Part shown: positions 1 through 11,895 of the stretch, piece by piece | Numbering within the stretch: the stretch's first letter is position 1 | Layout: the number at the start of each line of letters is the position of its first letter | Source: Panorpa germanica | Taxonomy: Eukaryota; Arthropoda; Insecta; Mecoptera; Panorpidae | Direction of reading: 5' to 3' | NCBI GenBank assembly: GCA_963678705.1 | Contig: OY783204.1 | Span: 8,129,834-8,193,833, forward strand | Length of the DNA: 64,000 nucleotides | Made by a program: the position numbers and the translations under genes | Notes under the pieces: generated by a model | What the model was told of the DNA's origin: nothing | Databases searched by the model: none | What the model saw: the letters and a program-made list of their open reading frames with translations, nothing else

Positions 1-6
1 TATCAA

Positions 7-1503
7 GTGGGTAATGTAAACGTCCTAGCGCTTGCGTTTACCGACGACATTATCTTACTTGGTGCAAATAATGATCAAGCACAGGGTCAGTTAAATATAA
101 CTCACAAGATCTTGTCTGAGCAAGGACTCAGTCTATTAGCAAAAAAGTGTACAACATTTCAGGTTAAAGTCCTTCCTGATAAAACTTTTGGAATACTAGA
201 CCCTAAGTTGAAATGTGGTTCGGATTGTATTTTATATAACCCGGAAGTAAACCCGTTCAAGTATCTAGGCATTATATTCACACCCTGGGTGGGAATTAAA
301 GCCGACGACTGCTTGAGCGGACTAAAACGGAGTATTGACAAACTGGATAGCATAAGGCTTAAGAGTTGCCAAAAGTTAGAACTGTTAAGAACATTTGTAA
401 TTCCTTACTATGTTTACAGATTAACACTTGTACGTCCGGTGAAGACGAGATTGAATGAGATTAACGATAAGATAAGGGGTATCTAAATCATGGTATAATT
501 TAGTTGATTCAACGTGTAACGCCTCATTGTACACCTCGAGGCGAGATGGGGGATTGGGAATCCCAAAACTGGAAACCTTGGTGCACTTATGTGCATTGAA
601 GGCGATTAGTGGATTTGCAGGATCCTCGGACCCAGTGGTCCAAGCGTTGATTCAATTCGAAACGGTTAAAAAAGAGGCATTGTTATTGGCGAAACAGTGC
701 GGCTTGTCATGGCCGTGTAGTCCTAAGGAAATAGTTAAAGCGAAATATAGAGAGAAGGCTCGTGTGAGAAAAGTATTGGAAAGTCTTCTTCAGCAGGGCC
801 AAGGAGTGGATTGCTTCAGAAATGACAACATTGGAAACAGATGGTTAGTTAACACAACACTGCTTAAGCCTGTTATGCAGTCAGACGCGTTTAAACTTAG
901 GACGAACACCTTCGGGTGTCTCCAGGTTTTGATCGGAGTTATCGGTACTGTCGCATTCATAAGGAGACGTTGGGACACATTACAGGCACGTGTCAACATT
1001 GTAAAGGCCTTAGGATACACAGGCATGATGAGATTGTGAATCTCATCAGTGACAAACTTAAGTTGAAGTATAAGAACAACTATTTGGTGGTTAAGGAGCC
1101 AAAAATAAGGAGTTCGGTAGGCTTGTTAAAGCCTGACCTTATATTCATTAGAAATTATATTGGTCACATTGTGGATGTTACCGTAAGGTACGAATATGGC
1201 AATAGTCTATATCGAGCAAAGAAGGAAAAGGAGGGCAAATATCAGCCCCTCATTTCAATGCTGATCGCAAAATATGGTCTCAAAGAATGTAAGGTGACGC
1301 CAATTGTCATAGGCGCACGTGGGGCCTTGCCCAAGGCCACCATAGAAGCATTCAAGGACCTAGGAATAGGTACCTTTCCAATAATGCTTACTGCTTCACT
1401 TATTGCACTGCGAACGACAATTATCATAACTAATGAAAAGATTAAGTCATTAAAAGTTAGACCTAACACAGCTAACATGGTGCGTGAAAAAGGACATTCT
1501 TAA
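7..1503 (+). pseudogene. R2-clade non-LTR retrotransposon, C-terminal half, frameshifted
   Basis: This is the back half of a reverse transcriptase and its restriction-like endonuclease, which nick target DNA and copy the element RNA into it. It begins at the window edge inside the RT, near a catalytic-type F-T-D-D motif at about 43-54, followed by the thumb with FKYLGIIFTPW. The frame changes near 486-527 and again near 905-920, so three open segments cover one protein. The last segment has the CCHC finger typical of the clade (C-x2-H then E-T-L-G-H-I and C, about 945-1000) and a KPDL...VDVTVRYE endonuclease core at about 1130-1195. The clade assignment rests on this finger-plus-endonuclease order. 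It is not in 28S rDNA, so it is either a non-rDNA relative or a stray copy. The frameshifts mean no functional protein. Confidence 0.85.
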
Positions 1504-1959
1504 AACTGGTAAAACAATTTTGATTTAGACGATTTTTATTATCAACTTTTTGAGTTTGTAGTTCTTTGGTAGCACTGGCGAACAATCTATATATGCTATA
1601 CTTCGAGTATATTTGCACAAAGAAAGTACAGTGCTTGCTTTCTTTAAAACGTGGTAGAATGGCTGTGATGTCAGGAAAGGTTTTTATGTTCACGTCGTCC
1701 CCGCTAGGAGCAGTCGCAATAACTTGTAGCTGCGGACTGCTGAACTAAACTACTACTACTTTGCAGAAGTGTTGATAAGGTCGCTTCTGTAAAGGTTTTT
1801 TCCGAACCCGTAGCTGGGTAGTTGAGTCAAGGGAATTGTTGATACCAATTCTCTAACAGGTGCTGGTCCACAACTCAAACCAGTAGGGTACTAGGCCCGT
1901 ATACTCTAGAAAGTTTTCACAAATCAAGTGAATATTCCCAGTAGTATGCTTGAGAGGTT
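1504..1959 (+). other. No gene seen; probable 3' tail of the R2-clade element
   Basis: The stretch after the endonuclease stop has no supported ORF. It is less AT-rich than its surroundings and has short self-complementary patches (for example around 1710-1745), which would fit a structured 3' UTR. I could not locate a poly(A) tail or a target duplication, so the 3' boundary is unknown. Confidence 0.35.
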
Positions 1960-3240
1960 TTCTGAGAAAAGAGAAGTTATAACGACAAACGGAGAACGTG
2001 TTAAAACAGTTGAGAAAGGATCAATTATCCTTAAGGTTTGATTTGCGGCAAGGTTTGTCAATAAGTTGAGAACTGAGCTGATGAACACTGAAGGGGATGA
2101 AATTTAGGATCTTGCATCAAAGTACAATCTCAAAACTTAATTCATATTCGTTGGATATAAGGAGATCATGGCACTCATTTACTTGTTGCAGAACCATTTC
2201 CTGTAATGTTATGGGACTACCTGATTTGAAAATCAGAATGACTGATATAGCGGTATACTGTGTCAAGTGTGATAGCACTTATAACCAAAAAAGAAACACG
2301 CCTTCGTATAGGATTGATTTGTCAGAGTTTGATGAGAAGGTTTTGAATGATTTTAATACGGTAGAGCCTAATTCGTACATGGACAATTGCAAACAATTTG
2401 AGTTTGAGAAGAAGATGTTAGACTCAAACATAACTTGCGAGTCTAAATTAAATGAATTACGTTCGGTAAGAAAATACATAATTGATAAAATTATTAACGA
2501 AACCATTTCAAGCGATGATGCAGTTCTAATATTGAATATTTTAGATAGTGTTTATTTTCACAAGAGTGAATGCTTTGGTAAGAGTAAGAAATATGTCGAT
2601 AAAAACTTCAGAGAAGTGTAAGTTAATCTGACACTTAGTAGTTATGTAGAAGAATATGAACATTTATTGGCACCCAATGTAGATCAGATATATAAGGAAT
2701 TGATGGTGAAGGATGTGGTACAGTACAATGCAAAAGATGTTGGAATATGGAGCGTTGGGTTCAACTATTATAAACCAGAAAGTTTTCAAGTATCTAGAAC
2801 TGAAGGTAGCACTGTTGTTACAAAGCTTAAATTCAAACGACATGTAGATGATTATGTCAATGAATTTTCTTCTAGGATACTTCAGACATTTGATCAAATT
2901 ATTCAATGTCTCAATTTATGTTTGACATTGAATCTCTTAGGGAAGTATATTATGTGCAACACAAGCCTCAAAAGTTTGGTATTAAGGATCATGATTACTT
3001 TTATACTATTTGCGATGCAGACTTGGAGTGAATTCTTTGGAGTGATGTGTGATTATGAATTTGGAAATGAGAATAAAATGCACTCCAAGACCACAGGAAA
3101 TATTATACACAGGAAGATTGTTTAATTATAGATATTTTTTTTCCTCGAGAATACTAGATTTAGTTCAACCGAAGAATTTTTACTCGATAAGCCTTCAATG
3201 ATAACTACAAATCCTGTTGATGGCATTTATATAGTAGATA
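1960..3240 (+). pseudogene. Degenerate coding region of unknown family
   Basis: I do not recognise this protein. Coding-like peptides run through all three frames in turn: about 1965-2040, 2097-2618 (174 codons, with a C-x2-C near VYCVKCDSTY), 2640-2930, then a shifted segment about 2910-3030 with FDIESLREVYYV, and a further segment near 3150-3245. The pattern suggests one long old ORF broken by several indels and stops. It ends about 100 bases from, and faces, the minus-strand DNA polymerase remnant, so it could be another gene of the same large DNA element. That is inference from position only. A fragment of a host gene or of an integrated virus is equally possible. Confidence 0.4.
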
Positions 3241-3349
3241 GATGCTAAAAATATTGTATAACATTTTAAATAAATAAAACTACTGGTTATTATAAATATG
3301 TATTTATTTTACATTGAAAATTTACTTATAACAATAAATCGCAATCACT

Positions 3350-4850
3350 AAAATTATCAAAACCCTAAGACAAGTCTTATCTGTACTGTTTTTTATAATA
3401 CACCGTTTATCATTAAAACGACTTAAAGCAATTTTTGTTTGCTTAATAGAGTACAATTTTTACTCTCTGAGTACAATTTTTTTCATTAAAAGTTCTCAAA
3501 CAATTTTCATAATCTTCAAAAGAATTTTACCGTTGTTTTCATCCTTCATTAAACTCAATACTTTATTATTTACACGAGGAATATTATATTGATTATTTTC
3601 TTTATAATCATTTGTATCAAACTTACATATATCACGCTTTATAGTTTCATACATATCTGATGTGATAATTTCATATATTAACGAGTCAGTATCAATATAT
3701 AATAACTTTAAATTATTATTAAAAAATTCTTTTAGCATATAATTGTAATGAAAATCATACATCACTGTTTTAGATAAATCTAATATTGAAAAGCCAACAT
3801 GCATAGGTTTATTAAATTTTATATTAGGTTTAAACAATTCAATTGCTACAACATTTTTATTAAAAATTATTTGACTATGAAAACTAGGTTGTGCTAATTT
3901 TTGGCTCCATACGACCATGCCATTTTGTTTTTAATTTTATATCACGATGTTTTCTAACATTTTCCATTGTCTTACCAAATACACTATTATTCATTAATTT
4001 ATACAAGATCTTTTTTCAAAATTATTAGTAGCCATTTTTCTTTTTTCTGTATTTAAATCGATATAGCTTTTAAGCCACGGTGACTGACTAAATTTTAAAA
4101 TTCGATGTATTTTTGATACTTGCATTCCTAAATGTATACATTGCTTTAAATTACTATAATGAATTATATATTTCTCCTTATCATATAAAGTAGTTAAAAG
4201 TTTTTTATGTTTACTTCCCGGTGCAATGCAATGTTCAGGACAAAGAGGTAAATCTTTATGGAGAGTATGTAAACTTTGAGTATTGCTAGTTTCTGACAAA
4301 GTGCTTATAGTATTTCTTATTTTCAATATTTCCTGATTGTTTAACCATTTACAATTTGATCGAAATACATTAGATAGGTAATTCATGTTTATACTTTTCA
4401 TTCATGTATTTGTTATTGACCTCTACATATCTGTTTGAACATTGACTTATACCACCTCTGATACCCTTCTCTATAAATAGCCACATATTTATATCAGTAA
4501 ACAATTCAAGTTAAATTTTTGTAATTTTTAACAAAGAGTCCCATGCCGTCACCAGAAGCAGATACATAATGTGCTGGATCTAATTTATACGTCTCTAAAC
4601 AAATATTTAAGTACAAATCGGTTTTTAAGTACAAATCGGAATATTCACCTAGTGTTTTAATATGAAATATATTCCATACATCTTGTGCATGTTTGTAATC
4701 TACATCTGATAAGTTACTCTCATTTAATAAATTAAAAAAATTATCCTGAGGTGGTAAAGATGTCTCATTTAACTTTTCCCAGGAATTTATATAATCATAA
4801 GAAAATACACCTTTTTTGCTTACATTTTTGCTACATTTCGTGTGATATTA
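3350..4850 (-). pseudogene. Family-B DNA polymerase remnant, Polinton/Maverick type
   Basis: This is the palm and thumb part of a protein-primed type family-B polymerase, the replicative enzyme of Polinton/Maverick elements. Reading the minus strand downwards from 4850 one sees a segment containing VDYKHAQDVWN, then DPAHYVSASG, then an ORF at 4401-3994 with HKKLL and [15 protein letters not shown], then the palm motif [12 protein letters not shown] near 3960, then an ORF at 3918-3496 with the catalytic YIDTDSLIYEI. A C-terminal KLYSI...DDKR-like stretch follows near 3460-3360. At least three frame changes separate these blocks. The exonuclease domain is missing upstream of 4850. A family-B polymerase from another insect DNA virus or plasmid-like element is the main alternative. 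Confidence 0.82.
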
Positions 4851-4914
4851 ACAAAATTGTCGAGGCCGTAGTGAAGATAGGAAAGTGGTTCTGAAAGCAT
4901 AGTTTTATAGTTCT

Positions 4915-5056
4915 GTCAAAATTGAATTACCCGTTTATCCTGGCAATAGACTTTATCAGCCGCAGTAGAATGACATTGACCTTCCCCCGAGGACTAGTCG
5001 AATTAAACTTCAGGAACGGTGGTCGAATTTCTATGATATCTGTGGAAAAGTCAATT
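4915..5056 (+). pseudogene. Retropepsin C-terminal scrap, gypsy-like
   Basis: A short open stretch reads like the end of a retroviral-type aspartic protease: FILAIDFISRS, then MTLTFPRGLVELNF. This corresponds to the G-M-D-F-L region and the strand after it. It has no visible flank-to-flank continuity with the gypsy pol pieces that follow, so it may come from a different copy. It is too short for a family call beyond gypsy-like. Confidence 0.5.
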
Positions 5057-5179
5057 TAAAAAAATGAAATTTAAAAAAATGAAATTTGAAAAAATGAATA
5101 TGGATAATAACGACTATGAGTCAAAATGTCAGGTGAGAAAACAAAAACTGATACAACAGGTGAGAAGATTAAATAAAAG
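5057..5179 (+). other. Short A-rich linker with repeated 16-mer
   Basis: A run of nearly identical units built on AAAAAAATGAAATTT (about 5057-5095) joins the protease scrap to the next gypsy fragment. No gene is seen. Confidence 0.4.
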
Positions 5180-6215
5180 CTTTAATAGATACTGCTAGTG
5201 ATTGTGTAATGAAAATAAATGACTCTCTTATAACAATACGCGGCTTGTCAAACTCAAAAGTAAATTCTTTAGGTAGAATAAAATTAAACATAGTAATTGA
5301 TTCAGAACATTGCACTAGTTATTTTGAAGTGTTACTGTCACAGGCTATGCATATGAGCATGACCTATCACCATAGGTTTAGACATTATTTCTGAAGCTAG
5401 AGTAATTATTGACAATACTGGTGTTACATTTCAAAAACTTTATAATAATAAGGATGATACTAAAAGTGAAATTACACAATTAATGGCATTAAGAATAGGC
5501 AATGGTGATAAAGAAAGTGAAAGATAAAAATGTTATTAATAAAATACATGATCTAGTGGACAATTATAAACCAAGAGTTTCTGAAGTCTAAAATTGAAAT
5601 GATAATTACATTAAAGTATACCTCGTTTGTTGTGTACAATGCACAATTTGAATTCAACAGAACACCTTTCGGATTTTGTAATTTCCCTGTTTTTTTTTTT
5701 CAGAGACATGTAAATATTATTTTTAGGGACTTAACGCAAAGGATATAGTAGTGTTGTATTATGTAGCTCTACATATTTTAAATTAGTTGCACAGGAAATA
5801 AACTACCTAGGTTATGTAAATAAACAAGGCACTGTTCGCCCCACTAAGGATAAGGTCAAAGCCGACAAGAATTTTCCCATGTCGAAGACGACGAAACAAG
5901 TACAAAGCCTGTTACTTTTGGTGAAATACTTCCGTAAATTTATACCACAATTCGCTAAGTTAGCAAGATCATTGAAAGAGTTACTCAAAAAGAACATTCA
6001 TTTTGAATTTGGACATGGAACAAATGGGTGCATTTAACAATTTAAAAGTTTTGTTATTACAAGACCCTATGCTTAAAATATTCAGATATAAAGTATATAC
6101 GGAGCTAAACACAGATGGTTATGGCGGTATGTTGTTACAAAATGTAATATTGATGACAATATGCATCCACTGAGTTACATGAGTACAAAAACCTATGCAG
6201 CTGAACGGAATTATC
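5180..6215 (+). pseudogene. Gypsy retrotransposon pol remnant (protease, RT, RNase H)
   Basis: Pieces of one gypsy polyprotein lie in order but in shifting frames. A protease-like part (about 5180-5520) contains IDTASDCVMK, where the usual D-S/T-G is altered to D-T-A. RT palm fragments follow near 5640-5730 (FNRTPFGFCNFP) and 5780-5990 (YLGYV, then VKADKNFPMSKTTKQVQS and KYFRKFIPQFAKLA). An RNase H start follows at 6100-6215 (YGG...NIDDNMHPLSYMS, ending AERNYHS). The catalytic Y-x-D-D segment is absent and the sequence between about 5730 and 5780 is collapsed. Several frameshifts make it dead. It breaks off abruptly where a dispersed 227-bp repeat begins. Confidence 0.8.
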
Positions 6216-6226
6216 ATTCGTAAGTT

Positions 6227-6453
6227 AACTTTCGATATAGATCTCTATTATTACATCTACATTGTGAAATACAATACTATGAATAAACAAATACAGTCAG
6301 CAAATAATACAACTATCAATTGCAAACTCTATCATTACAGGATAATATTAAAGCTTGACAACAAAGATGCAGAACCATTTGAAAACTGCCATCTTTGCAT
6401 AAAGATAGACATACAGTATAAGTACTGTATAAAACTATCAAACGTGGATGAGT
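6227..6453 (+). repeat. Dispersed 227-bp repeat, copy 1
   Basis: This segment recurs at 25396-25623 in the same orientation with only a handful of substitutions and small indels. Here it sits exactly between the broken end of the gypsy pol remnant and the start of BEL-a. The other copy lies about 140 bases upstream of a gypsy primer-binding site, so the repeat may be part of a gypsy LTR or an element that landed beside one. Confidence 0.75.
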
Positions 6454-8786
6454 GGCAAGTAACACTCACATTACAAAACAGATCACAATTAATGTACAAT
6501 CAGTACACAGTAAATATAGCAAAGAGTTGCGATGCTATATATTAAATAAGATCACAGATAATGTTCCTATCTGCGATACTGAACAGATTGATTTGAATAT
6601 GCCCACTAATGTGAATTTGGCAGATCCAAACTATTTTAAATCAAGTAAAATAGATATTTTGCTCGGGGCAGATATCTTTTGGAGCTTATTAGCCATTGGT
6701 CGAACAAACCTTGGTAATGGGTTGCCAACCATACATAAAACAGCATTAGGCTGGAAATTAATTCCAAATACATTCAATTCTCGCAAAAACACAACGCAGT
6801 GTTTTTTAATCCAAAACCGCGATGTACAGTCTCAACTTCAAACATTTTGGGAACTTGAGACAATAAATGAGACACCGATTCTCTCAGAAGAGGAAACAGC
6901 ATGTGGAAAGTATTTCACAGAAACTACCACTCGTGAAGCGAGCGGTAAGTTTATTGTATTAATTGCATTCAAGGAATCTATCAGTAAACTGGGCGATTCT
7001 AAAAGCTCAACTACAAAAAGATTTATTAATCTAGAAATAAAAACTATAAGTATTCCAAGATTAGAGCTGTGCGCTGCTCAGCTGCTAACAAAATTATATA
7101 GTAATTGAAATATTAAATCATGACATCGACAAAATTGTTTTATGGTCAGATTCAACAATAGTGTTGTCATGGTTAAACTTGTCACCGAATACGTTAAATA
7201 CCTTCGTATCAAATAGAGTATCTAGTATTCAAAGGGCCATGCACCCAAGTTGCGAATGGCGCCATGTGGATACTAAATCGAACCCTGCAGATTATATATC
7301 ACGAGGCACTACCCCTCAAGCATTAATTAATAATAAAATTTGGTGGTCCGGACCGTACTGGCTCACCGAAGTGGAAGAGCACTAGTCCACAAATGAATTT
7401 ACGATTCAAAATATACCCGAACAAAGAAAGTGTAAAATCGTATCTAGTTTTTCCAAAAGAGACACCGATATACTCAGTCGATATTCATCCTTCAGAACAT
7501 TGAAGCGAGTAAATGCTTATATGCTCAGATTTATAAATAATTCCCGAAAGTCTAATAGTAAATTAGTCAGTGAATTGTCGCTAAGTGTACTTGAACATTC
7601 AGTTCAAGTGCTTGTCAAAATGTCGCAACGACAATCATTTAACCAGAATATAAAAATGTTTTTGAATGAGAAATCCGTTTCTCCATCGAGCAGTCTGCTA
7701 TCACTGAATCCATTTCTGGACGAACATGGAATTATCAGAGTTGGTGGCAGGCTCAGGAATTCAGACTGACTAGGCTAATTATGTTGCATGAGCATCAACG
7801 GATGTGTCATGTAGGGCCGCAAGCATTACTATATTCAGTATTCAGAGATACTGGCCTATTAAGGGTCTGTATCTAGCAAAAAAAATTGTGCGTGAATGCA
7901 TAATATGCTTTAGAACAAAACCAACACCAATGAAACCAATTATGGACAATCTGCCAGCCGATAGGCTCAAGTTCGAGTTCCCTTTCAAAACGACAGGGAT
8001 AGATTACGCAGGTCCCATGTTTATTAAAAACAAAACAGAACGCGGCTCTATTCTTATAAAGGCATATGTTGCTTTATTTGTATGTTTTGCAACTAAAGCG
8101 GTACATTTAGAATTAGTTACAGAGTTAACCACTCAAGGCGCAAACAATATGCTAATTAGATTTTTAATCGACAAAGATGAAAGGGCGGAAATCGCGAAAG
8201 CAATGACTGAGAGCAATATTTCGTGGAAATTTTATCCTGCGCGTTCTCCACACCACGGCTAATCAATGAAAACTCATTTGAAAAAGGTTTTAGGGAATAC
8301 TAATCTCGCGTACGAAGACATGTACACTGTATTAGTCCAAATTGAGTCCGTGTTAAACTCAAGACCCATCCATTCTATGTTCAAAGACCCCTCAGACCTT
8401 ACCCCCCTTTCCACTGGTCACTACCTGGTGGGAAAATCACTGACTGCCATACCTGCTTTTGATCCCGATCATGTGAATCAAAATTAACTACCGAGATTCT
8501 TTGCAATTTAACAGATTATGCAGCACTTCTGGATACGCTGGAAGCGCGATTATGTGAATCAACTACAACAACGCAACAAATGAAAAACTTCCGTGGGTGA
8601 TCAACCAGCCGTAGGCCAATTGGTGCTTATCAAGGACGACTCCGCTCCACCTTTGCAATGGTCGCTCGGAAGGATCACTCATCTGTCAACCGATGCTTAA
8701 AACGACCACAGAGTCGCTGAAGTAAAGACCGCCCAAGGATCTTTAAAGCGTTCGGTCCGAAATTTAGCACTTCTGCCATCACAGTG
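6454..8786 (+). pseudogene. BEL/Pao retrotransposon BEL-a, internally deleted gag-pol
   Basis: A decayed BEL/Pao polyprotein in the order protease C-terminus (ILLGADIFW near 6655), linker, RNase H, integrase and the C-terminal DUF5641-type domain. At about 7035 the text jumps from the pre-RT linker (RFINLE) straight to the RNase H motif IPRLELCAAQ, so the whole RT is missing. A second deletion in the integrase removes the segment with the middle catalytic Asp (about 8160). Stops or frameshifts occur near 7108, 7385, 7769, 8262 and 8490. Surviving motifs include HVDTKSNPADYISRG (7265-7310), the zinc-binding CIICF (7898) and TGIDYAGPMF (7995). The end of the protein (LLPSQ) stops at 8784-8786. 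The nearest relative in the window is BEL-d. Confidence 0.88.
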
Positions 8787-8944
8787 AAGTGTTTTGTGTT
8801 AACAGCAATCAAGTTGAATAGTATCAAATAAACTGATTAGCTTTAAGCAAGTGGGGAGTCTGGTTAGAAACGAAATAGTTTATAAATGTGTAATCTTAAT
8901 TTACTATTGTTAGTTTTTGACAGTGCTCAATGAACCATTAGGAT
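8787..8944 (+). other. BEL-a 3' tail with polypurine-like tract
   Basis: No ORF is seen. The run AAGCAAGTGGGGAGT at about 8847-8861 resembles the polypurine tract that BEL elements use next to the 3' LTR. What follows could be the start of a truncated LTR, but no partner LTR is present to prove it. The gypsy gag scrap starts about 80 bases later. Confidence 0.35.
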
Positions 8945-9690
8945 CTCAACTTAGAGTGCAACATATCACTAATGAGAGAAGACACACTAAAAACAAATAG
9001 AATACAACAACTGAAACTGATGGATGAAACATCGAAACAATTCTACCATCAGAGATCCCTTCTCCAAAAACCATAATGTAAATCATCGTACCACCCTCAA
9101 AATAATTATAATTCATCGCAACAAACACGTCAAATTAAACCATGGTATCCCAGCTAAAATAATTATAACCCACCCCAACAAATATCTCAAAATAGACCAC
9201 CCTACTCAAACCAAAGAATCGAACCATCAACCTCTTATCAACCTTTTAAAACATCTCAATCTCAACAAGCAAAACAAACGAATGTTTGGAACAAGAAACT
9301 CCAAATGCCCATCCGAAAACATTGGACTCCTATGGATACAACTTCCACGGTTAGACCAAATAACAACTGGAGACCAAATTTTAATACACCAGGCTTAAAC
9401 TATGTAGCCGAAGAATTGAATAATATAGAAGGAGAACCCGAAGAAGAGGAAGGATATGAATTAGTAGAGGAGGGCGAAGAATACTACACATATGAAAACC
9501 AAGAGGAAAATACACAGCATTTTCCCGAACACTCGGGTGCCCACGGAGAACACATAGTATTAAGCAACATACGACATGACTCTCTACCTTACATAATAGA
9601 CCCAATACCAAATATCAAGCTCTTATTAGATACAGGCAGCAACAGAACAATCATAAACCCAAAACTTGCATACACTCAAAAGTAGTACTC
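8945..9690 (+). pseudogene. Gypsy gag C-terminus and protease start, fragment
   Basis: A Gln/Asn/Pro-rich gag tail with one internal stop (about 9152) leads into an acidic stretch (NIEGEPEEEE, then YTYENQEENTQHFPEHSGAH, about 9420-9545). A retropepsin start follows, KLLLDTGSNRTIINPKLAY (about 9618-9676), with an intact D-T-G. The same region occurs at 33545-34125 with the same peptide landmarks, so this is a second copy of the gypsy-2 family. It is cut off directly after the protease start, where BEL-b begins. The intact active site shows only that the copy is not ancient. No RT follows. Confidence 0.8.
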
Positions 9691-9699
9691 ATATGAACC

Positions 9700-11171
9700 G
9701 GGAAGATTTTTGTCTAACCAATCAAACCAAGTTTCATTACCAATCGTTTAATTAGCAAATTAAGGAATCGGTAATTCGGAAACTAAAATAAATAAGCAGG
9801 TAAAGGTCTCTTTAAATTCTGCAAACACAAACTACAAAACATTTGTAAATTGTCTCATAATAGACAAAATCACTGATAATATTCCACATAGTACATTGAA
9901 TATTAACAATTTAGCAATACCCTCTAATATAAAATTAGCTGGTCCTGGTTTTAATAAACCGCAATCGGTTGATTTTTTATTGGGTGCCGATGTGACGGCT
10001 CTATGTCAAGTAGCACAAACACGTCGCTTAATTCTTTACAAGCGAATGGGCCGACCATTCAAAATGACTTATTTACTATTTTAACAAAATTTCGTCAATA
10101 CGAATATGTAGTCGTAGCAGACATCGCAATGATGTACCGCCAAATACTTGTACATCCATCTCAAAGAAATCTTCAATAGATTCTTTCGAGGGATAACCCA
10201 GATGATAAATTACAATGTTATCAACTAAATACAGTAACGTATGGTACATTATCTGCCGCTTATTTTGCCATAAGAAGCTTAACGCAGCTAGGCTACGACA
10301 ATACAACTACACATCCAAACGCTGCAAATACAATCATCAATGATTTCTATGTTGATGATATGCTGACTGGGTCAAATGATCATCAGAACTTAAGCAACGC
10401 TGCAATAAAATTATTGAAATTAAGCAGTGCAGGATTCAATCTACGTAAATGGATATCCAATGATCCTGCTGTATTAGTCGATTTGGACAATACAGCAAAT
10501 GACAAACATTTCTATATCGAACACGGAGATATAGAACATTTTAAAATGTTAGGTGTCAAATGGAACTCAGAAACAGACTGTTTCAAATACAGTTTTGTAC
10601 ATTTTGATCCACCTATTAAACTAACTAAACGAAACATTTTATCGTTTATTGCTAAAATTTTTGATTCACTTGGATTATTATGGCCTTGTGTCATACCTTT
10701 CAAATTAATGATACAACAATTATAACAAGATAACTTACATTGGGACGACGAAGTTCCAGAACATTTAGCAAATATTTGGACAGCTTTAATAAAACAGTTA
10801 CCAAGTTTAAATAACGTATCTATACCGCGAAAGTCATTAATCACTAATTTCGAAACCATTGAACTTCATGGCTTTTGTGATTCTTCAGAACGTGCATATG
10901 ATGCTTGTATTTATTTAAAAAGCACTAATTATGAAAATAAAGCAAAAACAATAGAAACTGTAGCTTCTGAATTAACCATTACATGGAAGTTCATTCTACC
11001 ATAATCGCCTAGAGTAACATCAAGTCCACAAAAGCACATCTTAAACGTGTTATACAAAATAATCACTCCACTTTTGAAGACATCTTACACATTACTAACC
11101 CAAATAGAAGCAATACTCAATTCTCGCCCGCTTTATCCCGCATCCAATGATCCTAACGACCTAGTTCCCAT
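9700..11171 (+). pseudogene. BEL/Pao retrotransposon BEL-b, 5' part (protease, RT, RNase H, integrase scraps)
   Basis: Old BEL copy. Protease end is at 9770-9995 (FLLGADV). A deletion joins this to the middle of the RT. RT blocks follow (ANGPTIQND near 10045, VVVADIAMMYRQ near 10110, with a stop near 10180, and the catalytic FYVDDMLTGSND at 10345-10380). The connection to RNase H is open to 10725, and a stop at 10723 is followed by GFCDSSERAYDA near 10870. Another deletion then jumps into the integrase (WKF at about 10984) and the conserved LNSRPLYP-like stretch near 11120. The reading stops at 11171, exactly at the 5' LTR of BEL-c. It resumes at 24060, and the 5-base target duplication fits that join. 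Confidence 0.88.
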
Positions 11172-11468
11172 TGTTCAGTACAGAACATAAGATATGTCTC
11201 TGCTGACATTTCAATATTGTGAAGTAATTGTTGTCTCTGGTAGAATTCACACACAGGGCAACATTATAAGTATTGGAGTGAATGCCACAGGCATATGGCA
11301 CGGCAGATATTCTATTCTGTTCTTTACACTTGCAGTGTCACGATTCACCACCATTTTGTACAATAGAAAATTATTAAGTTATTTAAGAAAAAGTGTAAAT
11401 TAATTTTAAGTTTGAATATTTAATAAAATATTCATTCAAATTTTACTCGCATGGTTTTATTTCGTACA
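11172..11468 (+). repeat. 5' LTR of BEL-c
   Basis: 297 bp, TG...CA. Near its end lie an A/T-rich stretch and an AATAAAA signal at about 11422. It differs from the 3' LTR at about 11258 (G/T), 11301 (C/A) and 11436 (T/C). Confidence 0.95.
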
Positions 11469-11476
11469 TGCGAAGC

Positions 11477-11490
11477 TGGTCCTTCGAGCA
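11477..11490 (+). promoter_or_regulatory. Probable tRNA primer-binding site of BEL-c
   Basis: TGGTCCTTCGAGCA begins 8 bases after the 5' LTR. Almost the same core (CTTCGAGC) follows the LTR in BEL-d and in the two repeats at 59.5 and 62.2 kb, the expected place for minus-strand primer binding in BEL elements. I did not identify the tRNA. Confidence 0.75.
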
Positions 11491-11895
11491 TCTAGTAACC
11501 GCGTGTGATTTCGTTGTGTTTTGAGGTTACATCCATATAGTACCCGACACGTGTACAAGCGTTTTTTTATATTTACCCCATGGCGGCTCGGGAAGTCATC
11601 AATTGCCATTGATTGGGTAATGCAACGCTTTATTTAAACGGATTCACAGACGATTTGGATACTACATACTTACATTTCAAGAAAAAATATTCAAGAAAAA
11701 TATCAATACGGAAAGGGAATACAAGGACGCTGGAACAGGGTAAAATATTCTTTTACTCATCAAGGTACAATTTTTTTCTTACTACCTACAAGTTCCAGAG
11801 TATTAACAGCTTCTTAAGTTGCTGGATTAAGCTGGATTCGTTTTGTCATCCTCGTCTCATCTATCATAAAAGTACGATATTATCACGTAAGAAGA

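Noticed and set aside
7-1503. 28S-rDNA-specific R2 insertion
   Set aside because: No rDNA sequence is visible on either side, and the second copy at 37107 sits in a gypsy gene.
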